Source of the DNA: Tubiluchus corallicola
Lineage: Eukaryota; Priapulida; Priapulimorpha; Priapulimorphida; Tubiluchidae
Length of the DNA: 64,000 bases
Direction of reading: 5' to 3'
NCBI GenBank assembly: GCA_030141605.1
Contig: JAQGDQ010000514.1
Coordinates: 62,001 to 126,000, forward strand
Within the stretch, counting starts at the first letter, position 1. The number at the start of each line of letters is the position of its first letter. The notes beneath the pieces were generated by a model that worked only from the letters and a program-made list of their open reading frames with translations, had not been told where the DNA came from and made no database searches. A program made the position numbers and the translations under genes. Of the stretch, positions 36,115-45,377 are shown one piece after another.

Positions 36115-37697
36115 ATGGACCCACTCCGCATTTTCAGGTGCCAGGTGCTAGTGAGAAGATTAGACATTGCCACCTGTGATATATGCGGGCGGGTCTGTCG
36201 TAGTATGAGAGCTATGCAGAGACACGTCACGATCGATCATTATGGCCACGAAAGAAACTTTCTTTGCCACGTGTGTGGTCATACGGTCATGACGCAATAC
36301 GGTCTACGCTCTCGTCTACTACGGAGACATCCAGCGTGACGACAGCGGCGACAGCAACAACAATAACAACAACAATGACAACAACAGCAGCATCAAAATG
36401 GTGGCCGAGATGGCGGCGACGATGATGATGATGATGGGCCGTTTTTGTGTGAGCAATGTGGGCTGCTGTTTCACACAATGGCAGCTTTAGAGAGGCACGC
36501 CGCACAACAGCAGCGTGGCGACCAAGATGGCGATGATGATGATGATGCTGATGAAGCTGCTGGTGGGACGTTTTTGTGTGGCCAATGCGGCATGCTGTTC
36601 CACACAATGGCAGCTTTAGAAAGCCATGGCCCACAACAGCAGCAGCATCAAAATGGTGGCCGAGATGGCGGCGATGACGATGATGATGATGCTGATGCTG
36701 GTGGGCCGTTTTTGTGCAGCCAATGCGGCATGCTGTTCAACACATTGGCGGCTTTAGAGAGCCACGTCACACAACAGCAGCAGCAACAAAATAGCGACGA
36801 CATGGATGATGATGATGATGCTGATGCTGGTGGGTCGTTTTTGTGTGGGCAATGCGGCATGGTGTTCCACACATTGGCGGCTTTAGAGTGGCATGCCACA
36901 CAACAGCAGCAGCAACAAAATGGTGGCTGTGACGACGACGGGCCGTTTTTGTGTGGGCAATGCGGCATGGTGTTCCACACATTGGCGGCTTTAGAGAGGC
37001 ACGCCACACAACAGCAGCAGTAACAAAATGGCGCTCGAGATGGCGACGCCATGGATGATGATGATGATGATGCTGATGCTGGTGGGTCGTTTTTGTGTGG
37101 GCAATGCGGCATGGCGTTCCACACATTGGCGGCTTTAGAGTGGCACGCCACACAACAGCAGCAGTAACAAAATGGCGCTCGAGATGGTGACGCCATGGAT
37201 GATGATGATGATGCTGATGCTGGTGGGTCGTTTTTGTGTGGGCAATGTGGCATGGCGTTCCACACATTGGCGGCTTTAGAGTGGCACGCCACACAACAGC
37301 AGCAGCAACAAAATGGTGGCTGTGACGACGACGGGCCGTTTTTGTGTGGGCAATGCGGCATGGTGTTCCACACATTGGCGGCTTTAGAGAGGCACGCCAC
37401 ACAACAGCAGCAGTAACAAAATGGCGCTCGAGATGGCGACGCCATGGATGATGATGATGATGATGCTGATGCTGGTGGGTCGTTTTTGTGTGGGCAATGC
37501 GGCATGGCGTTCCACACATTGGCGGCTTTAGAGTGGCACGCCACACAACAGCAGCAGCAACAAAATGGTGGCTGTGACGACGACGGGCCGTTTTTGTGTG
37601 GGCAATGCGGCATGGCGTTCCACACATTGGCGGCTTTAGAGTGGCACGCCACACAACAGCAGCAGCAACAAAATGGTGGCTGTGACGACGACGGGCC
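36115..37697 (+). pseudogene. Zinc-finger array gene, copy 2, fused in frame to viral methyltransferase
   Basis: ATG at 36115 (MDPLRIFRCQ). Two canonical C2H2 fingers are followed by TGA (36337), where copy 3 has AGA. Then ten degenerate fingers of the form FLCGQCGMxFHTLAALExHA separated by poly-Gln (QQQQQQ) and poly-Asp (DDDDDADAGG) linkers. These ten have C-x2-C-x12-H but no fourth ligand: the position of the second His is in the Gln run. TAA stops within the Gln run occur at about 37021, 37165 and 37414, each a CAA-to-TAA change judged by sister units. After the last unit (DDDGP) the frame enters the viral methyltransferase without a stop. Possible nuclear DNA/RNA-binding protein, now broken. 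Confidence 0.65.
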
Positions 37698-38551
37698 ATA
37701 TCTAATGGAAAGGCATGTCACAGGAAAGGTACTTGAGTTAGGTGGAGGCGCTGGAGGAGGAACCCAATGGTTGGTCACCCAGAAGAAAGTTAAAGAAGTG
37801 ACCACTCTATGCTTTGATAGAGAGGGACATGGCCGCCATCGATTGGGGGAAGAGAGAACTAACGGCTATGAGAAAAGCCACCTCCATTATTTTTCGACGT
37901 CTGTCAATTACCTTTAATGTTTCAGCGGAAGTTGGATGGCAGGTCAATGCGGCCAGTTGCATTAGCGGTAAAACGTTTAAAGGTAAGCAGGAAATTTACA
38001 CTATGTAGATTTTTTAGTTAGCAAATAGATAGGTATCAAATTAGCGATAAGATATTGAGGCAGCTGTTTTAACTGTTTCGTCGTTTTGAAGTTATTTATT
38101 TATGTTGCAACTATAGCCTGAGGGAAAATACGACTGGCTAGTGTCAGATATAGGTGAAACAAAAACTCAATTTGACTACCAAACCTTATATTCCCGTAGA
38201 AAGAGAGAAAACTTTGACCGGATATTAACAAAAGACAAACCAAAATTAATAGTCTATAAAGAGTTAAGCCCGGGTGATTACAAGCTTGAGGAGTTTGTGA
38301 ACAAATGGGGCTTGCGTGCTGTTAAGTTGCCTTATACTAGGAACTCCGGCACGGAATTCTACTTAGTCAATTTTGGGGAAGGCATGGAATACAGAGAAAT
38401 GGCTAGGGTGGCCACTGAGCTGATGACTCGGATGAGAGTTATGGGACCTCCTATTACAGTAATGGAGAGTGAGAAAGAAATCAAAGAGGAATATTATCAC
38501 CAAAGTAAACCAGACCCAAACAGGAGGAATCCACTTAAAGCACCAGACTAG
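37698..38551 (+). pseudogene. Flavivirus-like NS5 methyltransferase fragment, copy 1
   Basis: Part of the RNA cap methyltransferase domain of a flavi-like virus. The SAM-binding motif KVLELGGGAGGGTQW is at the start, followed by VKEVTTLCF and GHGRH. The second part has WLVSDIGETKT (Asp 38147-38149), VYKELSP (Lys 38258-38260) and RNSGTEFYLV (Glu 38354-38356), the order and spacing of three residues of the K-D-K-E tetrad. The first Lys lies upstream of the fusion point and is absent. The two parts are in different frames, with about 130 bp of unmatched DNA between about 37983 and 38116. Ends TAG 38549. Copy 2 at 46891 is near-identical. A germline relic, not an active enzyme. Confidence 0.75.
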
Positions 38552-38586
38552 ACACTAACCATAGAAAACCTCAAATTCAAGTATAA

Positions 38587-38664
38587 TGTCAGACCTCCTA
38601 GGACGTATTAAAGGAAACGTTTCATTGCCAACCATGCATAATTGTTGCCATGCCAACCATGCAT
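38587..38664 (+). pseudogene. Short conserved peptide segment shared with the NS4-like ORF end
   Basis: ATG 38587 to TAA 38664. GRIKGNVSLPTMHN matches GRIKGNISLPTMHN at about 60436-60480, where it is the C-terminal end of a viral membrane protein ORF. Shows that pieces of one virus were placed in different orders. Followed by short ATAAACATA repeats to about 38710. Confidence 0.5.
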
Positions 38665-38773
38665 AAACGACTGCATAAACATAACATAAACATATACATA
38701 AACATAGAACTCCATACACAAAGACGCCTACAAAATATTGAATAGTATAGAATATAGGAACAATTAAACGAAC

Positions 38774-39334
38774 ATGTATAAGAGGATCATACCAATGATG
38801 TTTTTCATTTCTATGGTCAATGGAACGAAGGAAATGAGAAATGAAACGAGAGGAGAAAAAACTCCTACCCTGAGTGCATGCACTGCACTACCTACAATAC
38901 ATAGGCATTATACATGCCCAGTTAAGAGCTGTTATGGATCCATGGTTGTTGTGGACCCAACAGTGCCATGTATATACGTTCAGAACTGTAAACCAGGAGA
39001 GTATATGCACTATAATTGTACTTGTGGGAATAAGAAAGCTGATTACTGCACACATCAGAGTGCCAAATATTTTCAGGATATGACGTGCCAAACTCCTTAT
39101 GATGATTTAAATGGGATTGGAAATGACCCAACCATATGTTCAATTGGAAGTAAAAAACTCCAAGATTGTGAAGAGGAGAATAGAAGAGAAGAATCTATCC
39201 TGTATGTAAGTGATTTATGCATAAACATATGCATAAACATATCATCTTTAGCTACCGGGTCTTTACCAAACAATTTTCATCAGCATCACACTGACTCACA
39301 GTCACTAGTAAACACTTTAAACTGTCTTCCCTAA
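38774..39334 (+). CDS. Secreted or membrane Cys-rich ORF, copy 1 (unrecognised)
   Basis: ATG 38774 to TAA 39332. A hydrophobic start (PMMFFISMVNG) looks like a signal peptide. The next 120 residues hold over a dozen Cys in pairs (CPVKSC, CNCTCGNKK-like CTCG, CTHQ, CQTP) and N-glycosylation sites. The last 40 residues (SLATGSLPNN onward) come from a repeated segment also at 60585, so the original C-terminus is lost. Copy 2 (47967-48527) is identical in protein. A structural glycoprotein of the same flavi-like virus is one option, an unrelated secreted protein another. Not recognised. Confidence 0.4.
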   Translation: MYKRIIPMMFFISMVNGTKEMRNETRGEKTPTLSACTALPTIHRHYTCPVKSCYGSMVVVDPTVPCIYVQNCKPGEYMHYNCTCGNKKADYCTHQSAKYFQDMTCQTPYDDLNGIGNDPTICSIGSKKLQDCEEENRREESILYVSDLCINICINISSLATGSLPNNFHQHHTDSQSLVNTLNCLP

Positions 39335-39459
39335 TCAATGATGGTAATTCGATGAAAACCTTTTATTTTTCCATATGAATGCGAGTCGCTTGTACCTTAA
39401 TTAAAATTTCATCACAACAGATCCTTCCATAGTTATTTATTTATTGATATTTTTTACAG

Positions 39460-39584
39460 AGCTTGTACCTTGTGAGGAGAGTCTGGAAGGTTTTGACCTC
39501 AGCTGGGATTCGACTGAGCAGAACTCAGAAGCAGGTGTTTCTACAGTAACCAGTGAACCAGTAAGCGAATTCAAGTGGTGTATG
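39460..39584 (+). CDS. Exon-like segment, copy 1 (125 nt)
   Basis: Flanked by TTTTTTACAG and ATGGTGAGT. Encodes an acidic, Ser/Thr-rich stretch (VPCEESLEGFDLSWDSTEQN) in one frame. Copies at 48653-48777 (same) and 60802-60932 (6 nt longer, frame kept). Could be an exon of an unknown host or element gene; partner exons are not identified. Confidence 0.4.
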
Positions 39585-39646
39585 GTGAGTACGAACAGCC
39601 AACGATGTTTTAGCACTTTGTCCATCTCATTTCTCGAGATGAAAAT

Positions 39647-40120
39647 GTGTTAGACATTTTTAATTATCAAATACAGACATATATAAACATAAAATTCACA
39701 CTAATTTATGAAAGAATACATTACATTAACTATTTGGACAATTCATTATTCTTCTGGCTTTTCATAGTCTGCGTTTTATACAGAAGTGGATATGAAATAA
39801 TGGCACTCACTTTTATAGCATATGTTTACTTTATGTACCGATGTGACACATTCATGGGTATGGTGTTAGTATTTATAGGTTGGTCAATTAACACAACAAT
39901 GGTGACTATTGGCATCCTCATGATGTTAGGTATCACTAATCATTTAGTGGCAACAGTAAATGAAGCAATAGCTAGGGTGTACTACAAGAAAAGGACAAGA
40001 GGGTACTACAATAAGCATGATCTGGTATATATGATCATGATGCTCTTACTTCCTATGGAGATGCACAGGATCCTTTCAACATTATGTTATTCGGCTCTCA
40101 CGTACTTATTGGATCTGTAG
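39647..40120 (+). pseudogene. Multi-spanning membrane protein ORF, copy 1
   Basis: Open frame with at least four hydrophobic segments (SLFFWLFIVCVLY, MALTFIAYVYFMY, FMGMVLVFIGWSI, MVTIGILMMLGI) and a basic loop YYKKRTRGYYNKH. No ATG at its left edge, so it is a fragment. The topology resembles small non-structural membrane proteins of flaviviruses (NS2/NS4 type), but there is no diagnostic motif. Its 3' end overlaps the next ORF, which begins at a sequence junction near 40075. Copy 2 at 48840-49313 is identical. Confidence 0.4.
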
Positions 40121-41328
40121 AAAAAGTGATTGATGGTGAATTAGAACTTAATACCATTCTCTACGACGCTTTTAGATCCGGCCCTCATGGAATTCTCCAC
40201 GCTATCTTTAGGACAGTTAAATTAATTTATAACATTTTATTTGGTGATAGCGACGAAATTCAACATAGCTCACAATGGTATCCTTATTTTAAACAAAAAT
40301 TGACTGATTTAATATCCAAAGGTAAATCAGGCTCACGTTCTGCCGTTGAATGGACCACCTGCTTTCTCCTACTAAAAGTGCTACCTAAAATTGCAAAATG
40401 TGGCTTTCATGTTTATGATTATATTATGGACTCTCACGACCAACATCAAGGGATAAAAGAATTTTTTAACTTTTTGGAAACTGAAGACAGCCGTGAAATG
40501 TTGCAGCGCTTTTTGAAACAAGGCACAGTAGGGCTTCTTTTTGATCCGGATGATTTTAAACAATGGCAAGAAGATAACAACATCGTAGGTCAAGTTCCAC
40601 ATTGTTCTGTAGGAATTTTGGGTAACATAATCGATTTATTTGAATCTTTTGAAACTAGTGTAGAGCAAATATTCTTCTCTCCAAAAATTCACAATGCTGT
40701 ATTGGATCGCGAACAAGCTAAGCAAGTTCCCAAATGCAAAAACCCCACCTCTCGTATTTCCGCTTTAAAATATGTTAGTTGTGCTTCTGTCCCTGTAATT
40801 GACCCTCTGGATTATCCTTCTGTCCCTTTTAATAGCGCCACTCCTATTCCTCCATGCGCTGATGAGTCTACTGCCACTACGTAAGCTGCCTTTAATAATG
40901 TAGAACAACTATGCTTAAAGAAACCTGAATTGGTGCGTAGTGGCCTCGAGAAGAAAAAATTAACTATATCACACAAAATTCTTTCTGGGTATAACATAAT
41001 GTCAAATTTAGATAAAAATTTCCCCTTCTTTAGAGATTTCGATGAAGAAGAAAGTGTAATTAAGCCCAAGTATGTAAAAGTCTTCGACGCCACGCCAGGC
41101 CGTGGCGGCACCACACAATACATATGGCAATCCACCCTTAATGCTGACATTCATTTCTATCAGGACCCTCAAGATAAATGGCCCATTGACATTCCTGTCA
41201 ACCTATACGGTTTGGCCGTATTGCTGTACGGGAAAAATGCATTTTTGGCCCAATACGGCTTACAAGAAAATCCATACGGCGAAAAGAAAAATATACGGCA
41301 AAATCAAAATGTTGCTCAGCGAAAATAA
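40084..41328 (+). pseudogene. Unrecognised ORF B, copy 1, with one in-frame TAA
   Basis: ATG 40084. Runs to TAA 40882 and continues in the same frame to TAA 41326, about 415 codons in all. Segments: LFGSHVLIGSVEKVIDGELE, FRSGPHGILHAIF, REMLQRFLKQGTVGLLFDPD, PVIDPLDYPSVPF, then FPFFRDFDEEESV and VNLYGLAVLLYGKNAF. T-ending codons dominate, unlike the methyltransferase and fusion ORFs. Copy 2 carries extra frame changes. I do not recognise the family; a large DNA virus or an RNA virus structural protein are both possible. Confidence 0.4.
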
Positions 41329-41548
41329 TCGCATCGAATATTCCCTTTTCGATCGGTACTTTCATGCAGACGATCTTACTTCCGTTCAAACGTCGTCATT
41401 GCGCACACTCAGCTAATAATTTTTAACATCCGGTTAACCACTTCCGCTATTTCATTCGTGAGAAAAAACACGGCAAGCGAACGTGTTCCTCCGGCGAAAA
41501 AGCAAAAAACTGGAACTGGACGTCATTTAAAAGAATGGGAGAGCCAAA

Positions 41549-42361
41549 ATGGCTTATTATACCTTCTTAGTTATGCTTGCTCTCTCTACTTCCATTCATG
41601 GAACTATTGTAAGTGTGAACAGTATCATCCCTCAACTGTCTCAGGAGGCGATTTACAAGCACCAAGACGTTTTAGCGTCATATGGGATTATCATCACTGA
41701 TCCCAAGCCCATTGGGTATCAAGTATCCCAATCTTACAAGATAATAAGAGTAGAAATGTCCAAAGCATGGAACATTCACTACCAGCTCTTCAAGGATCCA
41801 GAAAATGACTACCCCTCCAAAGCCAACCATCGAGATAAAAGATTCCTAGGAATGATTGTAGCCGGTGCTGCGATGGCAGAAGCCACTGCAGCCTTAGCAT
41901 TGGGGGCAACCAACAGGGCCGAAATTAATGCCCTCAACAGGAAAATGAGTGAGTTAAAAAACAACCAAGATATGATGAACCACGAGCTGACTGTAGTAAA
42001 TAAGGAAGTTGGCATTTTAGGACATGACCTGGAAAAATTGGAACGACTTGTTGGTAATGTTGACCATAACGTCCACAAGCTTATGCAGGCCCATGCAAAA
42101 GATATGACTCAGCTCCATGAATATCTAAATTCAGTTAGGTATGGACATGGATTGAGATCTATAACATCGTCTAAGATAGATTCACTCCTCATAAGCCCGA
42201 CTCAATTTAATCTTCTCATGTCTAATCCCAACTGCAGTGTCCCTTTGTCCTATGGTGCAAGCAGAGCAATAGTAATCAAATCAGAACCGGAGAGGTTGTG
42301 GATGTTGGTTAATGTGAGAGAGATCATTCAATCACCAAGCAGAGTGCATGTCAAAACCAAA
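41549..42361 (+). pseudogene. Class I viral fusion glycoprotein (F-like), copy 1, truncated
   Basis: ATG 41549 with a signal peptide (YTFLVMLALSTSIHG). Arg-Asp-Lys-Arg at 41831-41842 is a furin-type site followed at once by a hydrophobic, Ala/Gly-rich fusion peptide (FLGMIVAGAAMAEA) and a long heptad-repeat helix (INALNRKMSELKNNQDMM). This is the plan of the F protein of paramyxo-like negative-strand viruses: precursor cleaved into F2 and F1. At HVKTKN (42361) it switches to a hAT-like sequence, losing the membrane anchor. Copies: 50740 and 54022. Family below class I fusion protein is not settled. Confidence 0.65.
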
Positions 42362-42719
42362 AATGTTTTGTGGTGGAGCATACGCTGGATGGGTGAAAGC
42401 CTCGTCAGAAGGCTCCGACTACTCGTTTTGTGTTCCATGTAGGAAAAATGTGAAAGTGCGAGCGTCCGGGTTTTACGACCTGAAGAGCCATTTCTCATCA
42501 ACACGTGGACACAAGGAAAGTGTGGCGAAAACTAAAACTTTTCGGTCGATGGATGATCATTTCAAACCAGCGAAGGAACCTGTTGTTAGCTCTAATGCCA
42601 CAGCTGCAGAAATTTTATTTTGTCAGTTTGTGGCCGAACACAACTTGCCACCTTCCATTGCTGACCATTTCAGTTCCAGTTTTTTTGTTCCAATTATTTT
42701 TTGTTGTTGTGTGGACTGA
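42362..42719 (+). pseudogene. hAT-type transposase N-terminal zinc-finger fragment, copy 1
   Basis: The frame SFCVPCRKNVKVRASGFYDL then LKSHFSSTRGHKESV gives C-x2-C...H...H spacing of the BED/TTF-type finger of hAT-family domesticated proteins, with FRSMDDHF after it. Joined to the fusion ORF near 42361 and ending TGA 42717. Copy at 54835-55192 is identical. No catalytic domain follows. A related C-terminal piece may be 62765-63133. Confidence 0.5.
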
Positions 42720-42860
42720 TATGCGATCTCCTGACTGGTCTGTTTCTGTTGGCTCCCAGCAAATTAACACATTTTCAGATTCGGTAAGGTCCCGTGCTGT
42801 CTTATAAGGTTTAGCAAGACCCTATATAAGGGCAACGCTAATAACAGGTTGACAGGTATG

Positions 42861-43456
42861 CATTGAACACGACTATCTTAAGAACATAGCTGACACTCAA
42901 ACTCTTTACCATCATGATAAATTTTCAAATGTCCTTGATAATTTTGATTTCGTGATCTGTGACTCTATCGATTTTCTCCACCTTCGGGCCATTTCTAGCA
43001 ACGATTATATTTCGAAGTGTGAAGCAAAAGTTAAAAATAAAGGCACCTTTTAGTTTAGTATTGGGTTAGAACAAATTAAAAACTTAAATATTTTAAAATT
43101 AAATTTACAAACACTACAAATTTCACATATCTCCTAACGTTAAAGCAAATCAAGTTTATATTTTCCTCCAATGTTCTGAAAAATTAGATAACAAAGAAGG
43201 TTTAGTTGCTTGGTCCGCTTGGTATCAATTCATACATTTTGTTGTTCGTTATCGCATGTACGCTGTAGAAAATGCTTTTAAACGTAAAATGAAACAATTG
43301 ACGTTAGCCCATCCTATTCTTTCTAAAGTTAAAGATAAGCCTTGCCACTACACAACCTTCTCCCCTACCCTAACGTCAGACCGCTTTGAAACCATGTTTG
43401 AATGTAAGCATAACAAGCTCAAAATTAACCATCGCCTTAACCGTATCGAAGCAATT
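42861..43456 (+). pseudogene. Unrecognised ORF C, copy 1, partial
   Basis: Coding-like, T-ending codons as in ORF B. Segments: HHDKFSNVLDNFDFVICDSI, SNDYISKCEAKVKNKG, then a TAG, then LEQIKNLNIL, a frame change, and MYAVENAFKRKMKQLT, HPILSKVKDKPCHYTTFSP. It is cut at 43457 by the promoter-like module P. The longer copy is 55334-56478. Confidence 0.35.
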
Positions 43457-43510
43457 TTGGGTCACTAAGCACTGAAATTGGCTATTTAAACGTTGCTGCT
43501 CCATTATGTA

Positions 43511-44790
43511 GTTACTATTTGAGCCACGTACACGTCTTTCTTTAGATATTTGGCAATAGTTTCATGAAAGTTACAACAATGGAGAACGGTGGGATGATGA
43601 CAGCCATATTAGTAAGTGTAATATACAGTTACCATTTGAGCCACGTACACGTCTTTCTTTAGATATTTGGCAATAGTTTCATGAAAGTTACATTCATTAC
43701 AATGGAGAACGGTGGGATGATGACAGCCATATTAGTAAGTGTAATATACAGTTACTATTTGAGCCACGTACACATCTTTCTTTAGATATTTGGCAATAGT
43801 TTCATGAAAGTTACATTCATTACAATGGAGAATGGTGGGATGATGACAGCCATATTAGTAAGTGTAATATACAGTTACTATTTGAGCCACGTACACGTCT
43901 TTCTTTAGATATTTGGCAATAGTTTCATGAAAGTTACATTCATTACAATGGAGAACGGTGGGATGATGACAGCCATATTAGTAAGTGTAATATACAGTTA
44001 CTATTTGAGCCACGTACACGTCTTTCTTTAGATATTTGGCAATAGTTTCATGAAAGTTACAACAATGGAGAACGGTGGGATGATGACAGCCATATTAGTA
44101 AGTGTAATATACAGTTGCTATTTGAGCCACGTACACGTCTTTCTTTAGATATTTGGCAATAGTTTCACAAAAGTTACATTCATTACAATGGAGAATGGTG
44201 GGATGATGACAGCCATATTAGTAAGTGTAATATACAGTTACTATTTGAGCCACGTACACGTCTTTCTTTAGATATTTGGCAATAGTTTCATGAAAGTTAC
44301 ATTCATTACAATATTAGTAAGTGTAATATACAGTTACTATTTGAGCCACGTACACGTCTTTCTTTAGATATTTGGCAATAGTTTCATGAAAGTTACAACA
44401 ATGGAGAATGGTGGGATGATGACAGCCATATTAGTAAGTGTAATATACAGTTGCTATTTGAGCCACGTACACGTCTTTCTTTAGATATTTGGCAATAGTT
44501 TCACGAAAGTTACATTCATTACAATGGAGAACGGTGGGATGATGACAGCCATATTAGTAAGTGTAATATACAGTTACTATTTGAGCCACGTACACGTCTT
44601 TCTTTAGATATTTGGCAATAGTTTCATGAAAGTTACAACAATGGAGAACGGTGGGATAATGACAGCCATATTAGTAAGTGTAATATACAGTTACTATTTG
44701 AGCCACGTACACGTCTTTCTTTAGATATTTGGCAATAGTTTCATGAAAGTTACAACAATGGAGAACGGTGGGATGATGACAGCCATATTA
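43511..44790 (+). repeat. Tandem array 3 of the mini-exon unit, eleven copies
   Basis: GTAAGT donors are at 43612, 43735, 43858, 43981, 44098, 44221, 44310, 44427, 44553, 44670 and 44791. Most units are 123 or 117 bp; one (donor 44310) is shortened and lacks the ATGGAGAACGG part. Acceptor TTTCTTTAG and donor are intact in the others. First mini-exon 43546-43611. Preceded by a remnant of module P (43457-43510). Confidence 0.8.
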
Positions 44791-45335
44791 GTAAGTATTT
44801 TCCGCTAGTTTGATGTGACCTCAGATTTAAGACCACCATTACCAAAGCTTATTTTAATTTCCACATAATAATCATAATAGTTGTACTCTTGATTTATGAG
44901 CACAATTAGCAAAGCTTATTTTAATTTCCGCATAATAACCATTAATATATTTATTTGTAAAAAAAACACTACGTTATTGGGACGTAATAACGAGATTAGG
45001 GCGATAAAAATCCCTTCTAATTGTAATTTAAGTAGGGGTCGCTCGCTTGCTATTTTTCAAATAAAAGAGTTGTTTCCGCGAATGAAAAAGACCATACGTG
45101 TTCGTTCGTTTGCTCAGTGGCGGCACCGTGGACGCTCCGAAATTTGGGGTAAGTGTAATTTTATTCTTTAGCGTGTTTTTAGTTTTATAATGACACTTTA
45201 TTGCTTTTTCAATAGCAAAGCAATAGACTTTAATTACATCATAATTCGTGTAAGTGAAATTCTTCTTTGCAATAACGTGTGCACACGCGAATTCCATGCT
45301 ATAACGTTTGAATAGCGTTAATTATTTTCTTACAG
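44791..45335 (+). other. Intron-like 5' module of zinc-finger copy 3
   Basis: Donor GTAAGTATTTTCC to acceptor TTATTTTCTTACAG, matching 24704-25234 with a few indels. Confidence 0.5.
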
Positions 45336-45377
45336 AATACGGCTTTATAAGAATCAACAAACACCGTCTTAATCATC

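Larger units (their letters stand above)
36115..42361. repeat. Segmental duplication unit II, partner 45378-51548
   Basis: Zinc-finger array, methyltransferase, Cys-rich ORF, exon-like segment, membrane ORF, ORF B and fusion ORF repeat in the same order, shift exactly 9193 from the array end to at least the membrane ORF. Proteins are identical over long stretches. Confidence 0.9.
41543..43455. repeat. Segmental duplication unit III, partner 54016-55928
   Basis: Fusion ORF, hAT fragment and ORF C repeat with a constant shift of 12473 at 41549, 42348 and 43256, so no indels over 1.7 kb. Left edge at CAAAATGGC, right edge at GAAGCAATTTTG. Confidence 0.9.

Noticed and set aside
36648-37805. Long minus-strand ORFs with Cys runs and His runs opposite the zinc-finger arrays (also 45883-46998)
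   Set aside because: Complement of poly-Gln and poly-Asp codon runs; the plus strand carries the finger motifs.
37983-38116. Intron joining the two methyltransferase parts
   Set aside because: GTAAGC and TATAG borders exist, but the lengths do not bring the two frames into register, so decay or insertion is more likely.
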